Source of the DNA: Ancylostoma caninum
Taxonomy: Eukaryota > Nematoda > Chromadorea > Rhabditida > Ancylostomatidae
Assembly (NCBI GenBank): GCA_037903475.1
Contig: JBAJFG010000615.1
Coordinates: forward strand, 310,001-374,000
Reading direction: 5' to 3'
Length of the DNA: 64,000 nt
Below are positions 49,135 to 59,082 of the stretch, in pieces. Each line of letters starts with the position of its first letter. The stretch's first letter is position 1. The position numbers and the translations under genes are program-made. The notes beneath the pieces were generated by a model. It had not been told where the DNA came from, ran no database searches, and saw only the letters and a list, made by a program, of their open reading frames with translations.

Positions 49135-52100
49135 ATGACGAAGATCCACTACACAAAGAACCCCGATAACAGCACGAAGTCGTGCAAGGCTCGTGGGTCC
49201 GATCTCCGTGTTCACTTCAAGAACACCCATGAGGCAGCAATGGCTCTGCGCAACATGCCGCTGAGACGTGCTCAGCGTTTCCTCGAGAATGTGAAGGAGC
49301 AGAAGGAGATCGTTCCTTTCCTGCGCTACAACGGTGGAGTTGGTCGCAAGGCTCAGTGCAAGCAGTGGAACACCACTCAGGGTCGCTGGCCCAAGAAGTC
49401 CGCCGAGTTCCTCCTTGACCTCCTCAAGTGAGTACTTATTTTCGTAGATTACATCCGTCTTTTTTCTTTTTGCAATTTTCATTTCATTTTACTATTTGTG
49501 TTTTAATGACGAACGTACATTTGTATGAGTTTATCCACCTATGTTCATTTCGATGTACGCATTTTACTTATACACTCGTACTTTCACTCATTGAATTGCT
49601 GATTTAATAATAAATAGGGCTCTTAGAATCAAAATTACTAGTGCTAGCTACCACTGGGATGATGTAGCTACCAGTGCCCTTTTTGTAGTGAGGTTATTCT
49701 CACGAATGAGATTTCGCGTCGCTAATTTTTATTTTTGCCCTCAAGGTCTCCTAGACAGTTCGTGGAAATATGGAGATAAAATATCTCGAGAATGTGAAGG
49801 AGCAGAAGGAGATCGTTCCTTTGGTAGCGCGCAGAGTTGGCTGCCGCACGTGCAGTGCTTGCCTGCGTTTGAGTGATTGCGGGCACCGCAAAACGTGAAC
49901 GCGACGCCTTAGCGGCACGTTCGCTGCCAATTCCTTGCTCGAGAACGCTGCCTGCGGCGGTATGATGCCGCGCGGTGGTGCCGTTCCAAACGTAGATGCG
50001 TGCGGTCAAAATCGTCACGATAATGGGTCAATATCCATCGAATCACTCAAACGCAGGCAAGCACCGCACGTGCGGCAGCCAACTCTGCGCGCTACCTTTC
50101 CTGCAGGGTCGCTGGCCCCATAATAAATAATAATAATGTAATGCTAATGTTATTATTATTCGAATAATGTAATGGTCACCCCAGCAGCTACAGGTAGTGG
50201 TAATTGCCTATTAGTTAATTGTGTTGTCGCCAACCGGTACGTGTATGAGTAAGTCTATATATTTCTGTTCTATAATTAGAGCACCTAAGGTGCATTTTAT
50301 AAATAAATAAATAAATAAATAAATATAAATTTTCTTCCCGTTCTTGTCTAACTAATCAATTTTATTATTTTCACACTTGGATACACCACAAAAGAGCTGA
50401 TTATGTAATTATAGCGGTCGGTGGAGTTAATTTCCGGAGTTGATTTTTCACATTTTTTTTTACATTAACACCGTCAATCACTGGCGGGGGATGAAAATTT
50501 GCTTCCAGCGACCTAAAACCACGATCAGAGCTAAATTCTTTACCGTTAGAGTCGGCTCGGTTTTTGCTCGTTTGACTAGTACCAGCTGGGTCATCGGATC
50601 CTTGACCTCTTTCAAACGGAGGGTGACAAATATCTTACTCAGGTCATGGTTTTCTTAATTTCATGCTCAGGGTCATGTCTGTCCCACTTGTTATGTTGTT
50701 TTTTACGCCACCGTCTTATACGTCGTATTCGAATAAGTGAATAAATAAAATAAATAAAAATTAAAAAAAAATATCTCGGAAAACATATAGAAGATAACGA
50801 CTTGGCGGCAAGCAAGTAGGGTGTCTGAGACACTGTCTAATGCGTTAGCAGCGTCAGCAGCTCTCAGTAATGAAGCTTTTTGAAGATGTTCAGGATTTTA
50901 ACAAAATTGTCATGGTGGAACTATTGTGTATCGGTTTCTAGAGGTTCTTTAATTAATTTTAAGAAACGGCGAAGAGGTCAGTATTCCGAAATATGTGGAA
51001 TCAACCAACCACATCGAAAATTACAGCATGTTTTTCCTTTTTCCATGTTTCATGCCATTTTCAGTTTTTTTTTGAAAATTATCCTTTTCTCTGTTTTCGA
51101 AAATAACTTCTGATGCTTTTTTTAGTTTGCTCCATTTTTTTCACGAATATCTGGAAAAATACCACACAAATCTAGGAATGCTGAAAGCAACGCCGAGTAC
51201 AAGGGTCTGGATGTTGACCATCTTGTTGTCGATCACATCGTTGTGCAGCGAGCAGCCAAGATGCGCCGACGAACATACCGCGCTCACGGACGTATCAACC
51301 GTAAGTTCTTTTCTTTTTTGCTGCATTTTTCTTATTGTGATTTCTTCCTTATTTATTATTTGCTTCGCTCACTGAGAGCTTAATTTGATCATCTCCTCTT
51401 TTTCCTTAACAGTTGTGGCTGAACTAAGCAAATTTTGTCTTTCCACATCATCAACTTCATTGATAGCGCTTCTCGTTCATTCTGATGCATTATGTATGCA
51501 TGTTAAGCTTCTACTTTGTGTCTTTCTTGTCCAAAGAGTTCTGCTCGACGTTGTTAGGAGTAATTTTTCACGAGGAGACTACGTAACGTTGTGACGTTGC
51601 GGATGTGGTATCATTCTCCCTTTTTGGCTTTTTTCTCTGGTGGTCCTAGGCAAAACCTAACGACCAATGCTGGCACTGCCACTGCGGTGTCTACTACTCA
51701 TTCTATCGTTTTTATAGTTACCGGTCAGCGTGAAATGAATTTGGACTCACTTGCAGTGTGTATAGTCTATTCGCCTGGAGCGCGCACTGCTGATCACGCT
51801 TCTGTCGAACTCGGCGGCGTGGCAAGAGTGTGTGATCAGCTCTCGATTTATTGTGAGCAAGTGATCGGCCGCTCGTGCCACGCCGTAGCGTTCGATTGGA
51901 GCGTGATCTGCAATGCACGTTCGAGGTGAACTGATTGTACATATCTATGAAACATTAATATCGGAGATTTGTTGCAGCCAGATTCTGGGGGTTACAGTGC
52001 AAGATTTCTGGACATATGATTTCCTGACAAGCCAAGTTTATTGGATTCAAATGAAAACTGTAAGGTCACCATGTTATGAACCACTGGATCTTTTCGTGCC

Positions 52101-52885
52101 TGTAATTTTTTATAAGGCACATTATATAAAAATTGTGGACGATATTGCTAATGTCTAACAAAAGTCATGAAATGTAGTGGACGTTCTTTTTGCATCATGT
52201 ACATTTTTCAAACTTCTACTACTATCCCCTCAATGACCTGCTCTTTTCGGAACATGTTTAATTTGCATTTTATCGCTGAATTTTACTCCTCCTGAATACT
52301 AGATTTCGTTTCAGTGTTCTCCATACAGTAGAGGTTGCACTATTGTTTTAACCATTTAATTACGCTCGTTTATTTCTAACAACACCAGAAGAGTTCATTT
52401 AGAATTGGTGTTCTTTTCTGCTTTTTGTAATTAAATACAAGTCTTTTCTGCTTTTTGTAATTAAATACAAGTTTTATTTTTTTGTTAACAATATCGGAGT
52501 CCATGCCCACGTATTGAAGAGGTGGTCTTTCATGTTGGCGTAAGGTCATGTTCGTGTTATGACTCATAACTTCTGATCACACCCATGAATGTCTGGACTA
52601 ATTAATACCCCACTTATGCTAGTTTTCCAACACCATTACCGAGTCATCTTTTATCCAGCTTTCTAGTGATTTTTTAATTTTTTTCTTTTATTCTTTTCAA
52701 GTGTTTTGATTTAGCTTAATTTCAATGGCGGTGTTGTTTTAGCTTACATGTCGTCGCCGTGCCACATCGAGGTGATTCTGACTGAGAAGGAAGATGTTGT
52801 AGCCAAGCCATCGGATGACATCCCAAGGGCAAAGAAAGAGTCGAAGAGAAAACAGAGACGCCAGCTGGCTCGTGGAGAATATTAA
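49135..52885 (+). CDS. rpl-17: Ribosomal protein L17 (uL22), large subunit
   Basis: Three exons, 49135-49427, 51176-51300 and 52743-52885 (TAA), join in phase to 186 residues. The product begins [20 protein letters not shown]. It includes the conserved [35 protein letters not shown] and [20 protein letters not shown] segments, and ends in a basic tail. Human L17 is about 184 residues, so length is normal. uL22 is a 60S subunit protein lining the peptide exit tunnel with an extended beta-hairpin. Donors are AA|GTGAGT and CC|GTAAGT; acceptors AATCTAG and GTTTTAG. Intron 1 (1.75 kb) contains a stray fragment of its own exon 1 with a nested MITE, and intron 2 contains another inverted repeat. A second gene starts 149 nt downstream, probably co-transcribed. 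Confidence 0.98.
49785..50118 (+). pseudogene. Broken partial copy of rpl-17 exon 1 in rpl-17 intron 1
   Basis: 49785-49822 repeats exon 1 positions near 49282-49319 (CTCGAGAATGTGAAGGAGCA and onward to GATCGTTCCTTT). 50097-50118 resumes with TTTCCTG joined directly to CAGGGTCGCTGGCCC. The exon sequence between CCTG and CAGGGTCG (about 55 bp) is missing, and a 274-bp MITE interrupts the copy. It cannot be coding. It records a local duplication, a deletion and then an insertion. Confidence 0.88.
49823..50096. repeat. 274-bp MITE with 56-bp TIRs and TTT target duplication
   Basis: The element begins GGTAGCGCGCAGAGTTGGCT and ends with the reverse complement AGCCAACTCTGCGCGCTACC. The arms match for about 56 bp with one difference. 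TTT flanks both sides, and the unduplicated TTT is visible in rpl-17 exon 1, so insertion boundaries are exact. A 3-bp duplication is typical of PIF/Harbinger-type elements, but the terminal sequence does not settle the family. It interrupts the stray exon copy. Confidence 0.88.
50270..50330 (+). repeat. Probable non-LTR retroelement 3' tail
   Basis: GAGCACCTAAGGTGCATTTT followed by about seven AAAT repeats. It matches in layout the minus-strand tail at 10801-10860. It lies in intron 1 of rpl-17. The 5' extent of the element is unclear. Confidence 0.5.
51779..51929. repeat. Imperfect inverted repeat in rpl-17 intron 2
   Basis: The left arm (GAGCGCGCACTGCTGATCAC.., GGCGGCGTGGCAAGAG) pairs imperfectly over about 62 bp with the right arm (CTCGTGCCACGCCGTAGCG.. 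to CACGTTCGAGG). It is GC-rich inside an AT-rich intron. It is probably a decayed MITE. Confidence 0.6.
52412..52471. repeat. Exact 30-bp tandem duplication
   Basis: A 30-bp unit starting TCTTTTCTGCTTTTTGTAAT and ending TTAAATACAAG occurs twice in a row without change, in intron 2 of rpl-17. Perfect identity implies it is recent. Confidence 0.95.
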
Positions 52886-53024
52886 GCTGCCTGTTTTGTT
52901 GTTGTTCAGTAAATATTGTTATGATTTTGTCACACTATGAAATCACTGCTTGGAGCATCAACATTTCTTAATCAACATTTCCTCACGCTTTTCGCACACA
53001 AGTCTGACTTGTACTGCATTGCAA

Positions 53025-53034
53025 CTGTGACAGG
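53025..53034 (+). promoter_or_regulatory. Probable trans-splice acceptor of the downstream operon gene
   Basis: AACTGTGACAG ends at 53033, one base before the ATG at 53035 and 148 nt after the rpl-17 stop. The interval contains U-rich stretches and AGTAAATATTG near 52907 but no perfect AATAAA. The spacing and site suggest SL2-type processing of an operon transcript. Confidence 0.55.
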
Positions 53035-55151
53035 ATGTTACAACTTGAACGGATAGCGTGGGTTGTTGGAGCGAGGTTGGCAAGCTCTTGCTCTGTAGTG
53101 CCTAGTGGTACACATGAAGTGGTGCAGGTGCAAGGAAAGCTTGGAAGGAGTTCTAAACAACAGTGTAGGGAGTGTGACCTCGCAGCTGCTTTCTACAAAG
53201 AGGTGAAATACGGTGACGTAACTGTAGATAACTTTTGAATAGCCACGCGAATTGCAGGGAAAACGTAGTGGTCTCCGGAAACTGATGAAAATTGTGACGA
53301 AACAACGAGAGGCGAGTGAGGCAACCAGTCGTTGTGCAGCCTTTGCTGCTGCCCTAGCATTGAAACTCGTATGTTTTTTTTTGTCAAATGTATTATCAAA
53401 CAACCGATGGCTGCTGTTGCAATACATTGCAAGGGATCGGATTCAGCGATAGTTAAGGATTGCTATAGAAGGAGATTCTGATAACTGTTCATCCTCTGCT
53501 CGTGTTTTGCATCGAGTTGCTCTGCCTACCTTGTTTCTAATATTTCCAAGTTCATGAGTATTGCTCGTTTATATAGTATGCGACGCAAATGAATTCCTCT
53601 GTGGTGTAAGAGAGGGTCTTCTGCAGACCCTCTCAGAGGAGGAGAAAAAGATGTAAATTTGGTCTTCAGTAACTCTTTCTCCTCTTAAGGCAGAGTTTTG
53701 CGAATCTTCGGAGTCGGCTTGCTATTTGGTGAAGAAGAGCAGCAGCACCTTTGCTTAGTGCTTTCCTTATTTATCAAATTCAGTTATGTTTGTTCAAATT
53801 CTGATGTTTCAGGGAGTGGACCGTCCTTTGGTTAAACTGCTCCGATTAAGGTCGACTGTATCCTTTTTTCATTCAAGATTTTCTCATGAGGAACTTTAGC
53901 TTATATACTAGCTCAAGAGTAACTGAGTTGAGCAGACATCGTTCATGGGCACTTTACTTACTTCACTCGTCATAGTCTGCCATAAGAGCCGGTGGTGTAG
54001 TATTAGTGGTCCGCCCCAGATCCAACGAACAAGTACAATTTGTTTCCAAACATTTGAAAAATGAATTCTATGGGATTCACTATCTTGCCGCAAGCATTTT
54101 CTTTCACTAGTTTGGACAAAAGGAGGTTTCTTCCTTTAAAAGCATGGCCACTCTTAGTGCCTTCGATGCACAATAATTTTAAATTGGAAATTTCGAACTG
54201 TAAGATATGCAATATCATCTTGCGCTCAGGTTTTCACAGGGGGTTCTTCAATTTTCCACATTCCCTCTCTCTGCAGAACTTACTATTATAATTTTTCATC
54301 TGAATCTACAGAACAATTCCGAAAGCCTCAACTACTTCGTCTTCTTCCCTCGAATAGCTCTTTTTTTGTTTTAGTAGCCGGTCAAATACTATGACATCTA
54401 CAGCTGCTCTGTGGTAAGATATCCATTATGGCCCACACCGGGTGAGCGCTCCGCCCATGCTTTCCAAAGACATTAAAAACGAAGGTTCCCAAGGTTCCTA
54501 ATGCGTTTTCCGTTGTTTGCAGCGCCTTTTCCTGTCTATGGAAAATCCCAAGAATATTTTCTGAGATCAGACCCAGCTCCCACTTAACATGCTATGCAGA
54601 GGACTGACTTCAGCAGCTAATTTCAGGCATTGCAGGATCTACGGAAAAGAGTCCCGATTGCAGTAGCCAATCTACTTCAATGTTTGGACTTTTTATTTGT
54701 TATCCAGCTAATAACGGAGGAAAAATGTTCTAATAAGTGAAGTGGTTTCAAATTAACGTTTGAAAAACCTTGTTAAAAATATCCTTCACAATTTATACCT
54801 TACGGCTTTGTGCATCCGCTTCCGTCGTGTCTAAAATTAATGAACAAGTTTTCAAACGGCTTCACAAATATGATGTTCCATGTATGGGCTATCCTCCTAT
54901 TTACAGGGAAAAGTTCCGGAAGCACATGAGATGCTCTCACGTGTGACAATGTCTCCAGCAATCATACGACGCAGTTTACTCGTCAACGTTCTCGTCAATG
55001 AAGGTGTCATTAGCTTCGCGTTTTACTGGCTTATCCTTGTTCAAAACCTCGTTCAGGACGCATCGACGACGCCTTAGATGAGGTGGAGGGGTGTCTTCAG
55101 GAGGACGACGTTATTTTCAACTCCGAGAACAGTTGTATCAGTGACGAGGCG
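53035..55151 (+). CDS. Probable mitochondrial helical-repeat protein (PPR/TPR-like), 3' end not found
   Basis: Five exons join in phase: 53035-53202, 53258-53368, 53813-53857, 54907-55003 and 55057-55151, giving 172 residues so far. The N terminus (MLQLERIAWVVGARLASSC) lacks acids except one Glu and resembles a mitochondrial presequence. Later sequence is built of short helices, for example GKVPEAHEMLSRV and LLVNVLVNEGRIDDALDEVE. The latter fits the paired-helix rhythm of pentatricopeptide or tetratricopeptide repeats, with a GRIDDAL turn typical of PPR. The final exon turns acidic and ends at a good donor (GCG|GTGAGA), so more exons should follow, yet none was found before the retrotransposon. 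They may lie beyond insertions in 55.2-57.2 kb, or the gene is truncated. Its position 149 nt after rpl-17 suggests one operon. Family assignment is tentative. Confidence 0.65.
53610..53634. repeat. Perfect 10-bp stem-loop in an intron
   Basis: GAGAGGGTCT, loop TCTGC, AGACCCTCTC. It lies in the second intron of the helical-repeat gene. It could form an RNA hairpin in the pre-mRNA. The stem is too short for a typical microRNA precursor. Confidence 0.75.
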
Positions 55152-55329
55152 GTGAGAATTTATTCGGATTTTGTATTCAAACTAAATACTACAGAATTTG
55201 ATGTCTAGAAGGTAACCCATCGTGGTTGGCACATAATTTTGTGAACACTGCGAAGTTTTAACAATTTCTCACACTCAACAGCCGATGTGTCTCTGAAAAG
55301 TGGTTTGCCTGCATAGTATACCTGCGCCA

Positions 55330-55576
55330 CAGTGGCGAACGCAGAAAGTGGCGGATGGGGTCGTGGAAGAAAAGTGGGATTTCCGCCACTTTGGGGACCC
55401 AGATAGAAAATAAAACTAAGAAAAACATCAATCATAATGATAAATTACTAATAAAAATTATTTAGGAAATTATAGTGAAAGCAAACAGGTAAAAATAAAC
55501 CAATACAAGGTTTTTATTTGTTTTGTAAAATGATTTCAAAAATTTGGCGACCCATTCTCGAAGGGGGGGGGGGCTG
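55330..55576. repeat. hAT-like MITE, copy 3 (right end lost)
   Basis: It begins CAGTGGCGAACGCAGAAAG, shares internal phrases with copy 2 (GGGGACCCAGATAGAAAATA; TTTGGCGACCCATTCTCG) and degenerates into a G-run at about 55562-55573 where the right terminus should be. It follows the last recognised exon of the helical-repeat gene, in what may be its next intron. Confidence 0.75.
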
Positions 55577-57276
55577 ATGACGGGCTTGACTTTCGAGGTT
55601 TCCCTTCATTACTTTTATAAGATTGGAATAGTTAATGGGAAGTTCTTCGTTTTATCTGAAGAAAAAGTGTACAGGTTGTCGTGATTTCCCGGAGTCGCTC
55701 GCGCGTGGACTAGCAGACCCAGAACTAATGCATCGGTTGAGCAACTACCAGGAAACCCGCAACCTAATGCAGACGGGACATGTAACCCGCCAAGGCTGAT
55801 AGCACGTTGGCTTGCGTCAGAATGCATGTATTCACCTGCCACGTAACTCAAGGCACAACTGCAGTGGAGGCCCCTAAGCTACCAACCATATCGAACACTC
55901 TAGTAACACAACTAGCACCCGGGCATCCGAGGATGCACCAACACTGACTCATGTGACACAACAGTACGACACATGTGTTAATACAAGAGAGCTGCCACCA
56001 TCTCCTGTCAGCGCTGCACATATGCAAGATGTTAACTGTACTGTCTATACAGCCGCCTCTCTGCGGCACACGTCTGTAGTTCTTGCTACACAACACGAAC
56101 ACATAAAACTGCCCAAATTCATGGCCCGCATAATACTATACACAAATATACAACATAAACACTAAAGGAAGGATCCAACCAACCCAGTCACTAGGGGTCG
56201 TAGCAAGCACAAATCCTCGGCCGTTCGGACAAGCGGGCAGTGTGAGCCTGTGCTCAACGCCTCCACGCAGACCTTACAGACACCGAGTTACCTCAGACTT
56301 GGGGCTGCTCCTTTCCTGTTTCCCGTGGCCTGTGTACTGGTGGAATCGACACTGTGACCATCATCTAACCATCTTCAAACCATCATCCGCTGACTGTAGG
56401 CAACCGCTCCCTTTGGTGGACTGACGACGAATGAACTTGCAGTACTGACGCGTCGGCTATTTATACGTTTTCGGCGGAAGGGGCGGAGCCTAATTTGGAG
56501 GAGCGTGGGGACCATGCGCGCGCGACCTGGCTTTCACAACGATGACGCAAAAGAGTTGCACGAAGTCGCAACACTGGGGGGCGCGACAATGGTCCGAGGC
56601 GTGACGTGTGCTTGCCCTTATCTACGAGTTAAATGTGACACACATCTACGAGTCAATCGAAGACTACCAGATGGGCCTACTCCTCGGCTTCTCAAACAGC
56701 TGGTTGGATCCGGATGTGAGCATGTAGAGACTTCTGGGGTGTGACGTCTAGTTACCTACGGCGGGATAAAAATGGGACTTTTCTTCTTCAGCAGGAACGG
56801 CTATATACAGTATGTACACGGCTTCGACACTGTGCTGGATGTTCTTGACGATCGGCATGACTTGACGGTGACGGCAACAGAGTGAAGCGAAGAACCAAAA
56901 GAAATAAATTTACCTACGAGCGCGTTTTGTGCGCTAGGGGAATTGTGTTTTAGTGTGAGGGGGAGATTTTACCTCACAGGCGAAAGACGAACCCTGGGGT
57001 CAAGTTAGAAAGCAAAAGAAAGGGGATACCCGAATCTGCACAAGAAAATAAACCACGGTCTCCCACCGTGCCCCTGAGCGTGCTACGAAAGCACTCGTAC
57101 ACTGTGAAAGACGTAAGTTGTGAAGTCATTGCTGCACACGTACCTAAAATAAAGTTGGGCACAACAACGACAAAGGTGAACTTAAGGTCCACCGAGAGAA
57201 CAAAAATATAAAAACCGTAAGTTATGAAAATGAACGAAACTTGTGTAAGAAAACCTACCTCGAGAGCTCGACGGAT
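55577..57276. other. Possible 3' LTR/flank of the Pao element
   Basis: No gene is supported, but the region is more GC-rich than flanking introns and contains a minus-strand TATA promoter at 56458-56465, as in LTR U3/R segments. A minus-strand frame of 72 codons (56974-57192) lies directly after the Gag-like ORF. An acceptor ATTTTAG near 57148 would join it in phase to a GTGAGA donor inside the Gag-like ORF near 57300. LTR ends, target duplication and primer-binding site could not be defined because the other LTR is off the window. Confidence 0.4.
56458..56465 (-). promoter_or_regulatory. TATA box of an LTR-like promoter
   Basis: On the minus strand ACGTATAAATAGCCGACGCG is preceded by GC-rich sequence (GGCTCCGCCCC) and followed about 20 nt later by CAGTACTG, a possible initiator. 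A TATA box plus initiator is common in retrotransposon LTRs and less common in nematode housekeeping genes. The direction matches the Pao element to its right. Confidence 0.5.
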
Positions 57277-59082
57277 TCAATAGAACCCTGTGCTCTCACC
57301 TTTCCTCACCATATCTGCCATAGCCTTACACTGCTCCAAGAAACCGCTGTAGTCCAACGCATCGACGTCGTTTTCCACACCGTTGTTGAGGTAACAGAAC
57401 GATGTGTCGTGCAACTTCGACTTGCAAGCCCTACAACGTTTCGTCTCTCTAACCGGACAGTCCTTCTCCGCATGTCTTCTGCAACACAGAAAACAACCAC
57501 CACGGTTCACAATCATCTTCATACGATCCGACAGCCTAAAAACAACTGAACAACTGGACGACCAGTGTCGACCACCGCAGAAATAACACATAACTGTCGG
57601 CTCGGATGTCGAGGGTTGCTGTGGCTGTTGCTGCTGCGGCTGCGGACTTACAACAACCGGCCTCTGTTCCAAAGGAATGGGCTTTGGGGGCCCATCCTCG
57701 GGGCCAGCGGCAGGCTGTGCCTTGGCCTGCGGCTGCGGCAACGAAGCTTTAGCGGCCCTGACTTCCTGCGACCTCTGAATAGGTATTTCTATGATGGAAG
57801 ATGTGGGCGACGCTGGAGATTCTTCAGCTGGCGGCGTAGAGAGCACCATAGGTTGCGGAACTTGTGATTCCTTAACCTTTGGCGTCTGTGATGGACCTGG
57901 AATAGGGGTAGTATCCATAGAAGATGAAGTTGGAGTGGCGAGGGGTTGTGTGTGTGAAGCTGCAAAGGCACTAAAAGCAGGAGGAAGAAAATCACTTACC
58001 TGAACACTCAATGCAGATAAACCTGACTGTGACTGAAAGTGTTCTGTGAGTAACTTATGGTAGAGATCGTATGTCCTCACGACTTCTGCATGAGTAGCTG
58101 CTGATGTTGCCACAGCTGTTACGATCTTACTATAGGTTACTCCATAAGAAGCCAACAAGTTAACCATAGTTTGAATTTCGGAAGGCTGTGAGAACACAAA
58201 AGGCAACAACTGTGTGTAGATCATGCTACGACGCTGTAAGATGTTATCCGCGTAGCGATGAAGAGTCCACAATCTTGCCAGCATCACATCAGGAGTAGGT
58301 CGGCCTTGAGTGGTGAGTTCACGTAGATAGGTAGTGACTTGTTCTGAAAGAGAAGCGAGTGCTGTTAGTGCGCGTGCAACAACAAGAACAGGCAGATGTT
58401 GCGATTGGATTCCTGTGACGTCCGACGGCGTGGGTACGTAAATCTCCTTAGTGAAGATGCTACGTACTTGCTGAAAGAAGTCATTGTGCAGGAAACTATC
58501 GACAAGGACGTAATCATGCTGCCCCAGATGAGTGGGGTTAAACACACGATCCGGATTGAGAGAGAGTGTTAGTAGTTGTGCGACATGCAAACTTTGTCGG
58601 TAAGAACGAGGCACTGAAAACGCTTGAGTGTCATTGTCGATCTCGCACTCGAATCGTCGGTTGACGTTCTGGCCCTTGGCTATCGCTGAAATAAGCTCAA
58701 GGACGGTCGGCAGACGAGTGTAAGGATGGAATTGTGAAGGTGCATGCAGAGAGGATAGATCGATAGGTGGAAGTGTCTCGGCATGCTTAGAAGCGGTAGG
58801 CAACTGTGCACAAGAAAGTTCATTCCACACACGGTCTAAAAGACGAGAGTCCATACTATGCGGCGATGATGTTTCAGCACGACTAGTAGTGGGCCTCTGT
58901 GTGGCTGGTGTCGGTGAACGTGATGTGGACGGTGAACGTGAGTAGGAACGCTCCACACAACGCTTACTACGATAAGAAGAAGCTGGAATGTGTGGTAAAC
59001 CTACCTGAACAGCAGCGACAGATGTTACCGGCTGTGTGGTTCGAGCTTTCTTCACCGGAAATGTACCATGTGCACGTTCCAT
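57277..59082 (-). CDS. Gag-like protein of the Pao element (601 aa, intact)
   Basis: One uninterrupted frame from ATG at 59082 to a stop at 57277. Residues 1-90 are basic and Ser/Pro-rich. About 95-365 is a helical core resembling a capsid region. About 370-495 is a Pro/Gln-rich disordered segment with a poly-Gln run. Near the C terminus are three CCHC zinc knuckles: CYFCGGRHWSSSC, CFLCCRRHAEKDC and CRACKSKLHDTSFC. Three knuckles near the end are typical of BEL/Pao Gag, which packages element RNA into particles. It sits 814 nt downstream of pol on the same strand. A good acceptor (TCTCTGATTTCAG, ending at 59134) lies 51 nt before the ATG, so it could be made from a spliced RNA. The frame holds no stop, unlike the broken pol, which suggests recent activity or selection. 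Confidence 0.85.
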   Translation of the reverse strand: MERAHGTFPVKKARTTQPVTSVAAVQVGLPHIPASSYRSKRCVERSYSRSPSTSRSPTPATQRPTTSRAETSSPHSMDSRLLDRVWNELSCAQLPTASKHAETLPPIDLSSLHAPSQFHPYTRLPTVLELISAIAKGQNVNRRFECEIDNDTQAFSVPRSYRQSLHVAQLLTLSLNPDRVFNPTHLGQHDYVLVDSFLHNDFFQQVRSIFTKEIYVPTPSDVTGIQSQHLPVLVVARALTALASLSEQVTTYLRELTTQGRPTPDVMLARLWTLHRYADNILQRRSMIYTQLLPFVFSQPSEIQTMVNLLASYGVTYSKIVTAVATSAATHAEVVRTYDLYHKLLTEHFQSQSGLSALSVQVSDFLPPAFSAFAASHTQPLATPTSSSMDTTPIPGPSQTPKVKESQVPQPMVLSTPPAEESPASPTSSIIEIPIQRSQEVRAAKASLPQPQAKAQPAAGPEDGPPKPIPLEQRPVVVSPQPQQQQPQQPSTSEPTVMCYFCGGRHWSSSCSVVFRLSDRMKMIVNRGGCFLCCRRHAEKDCPVRETKRCRACKSKLHDTSFCYLNNGVENDVDALDYSGFLEQCKAMADMVRKGESTGFY

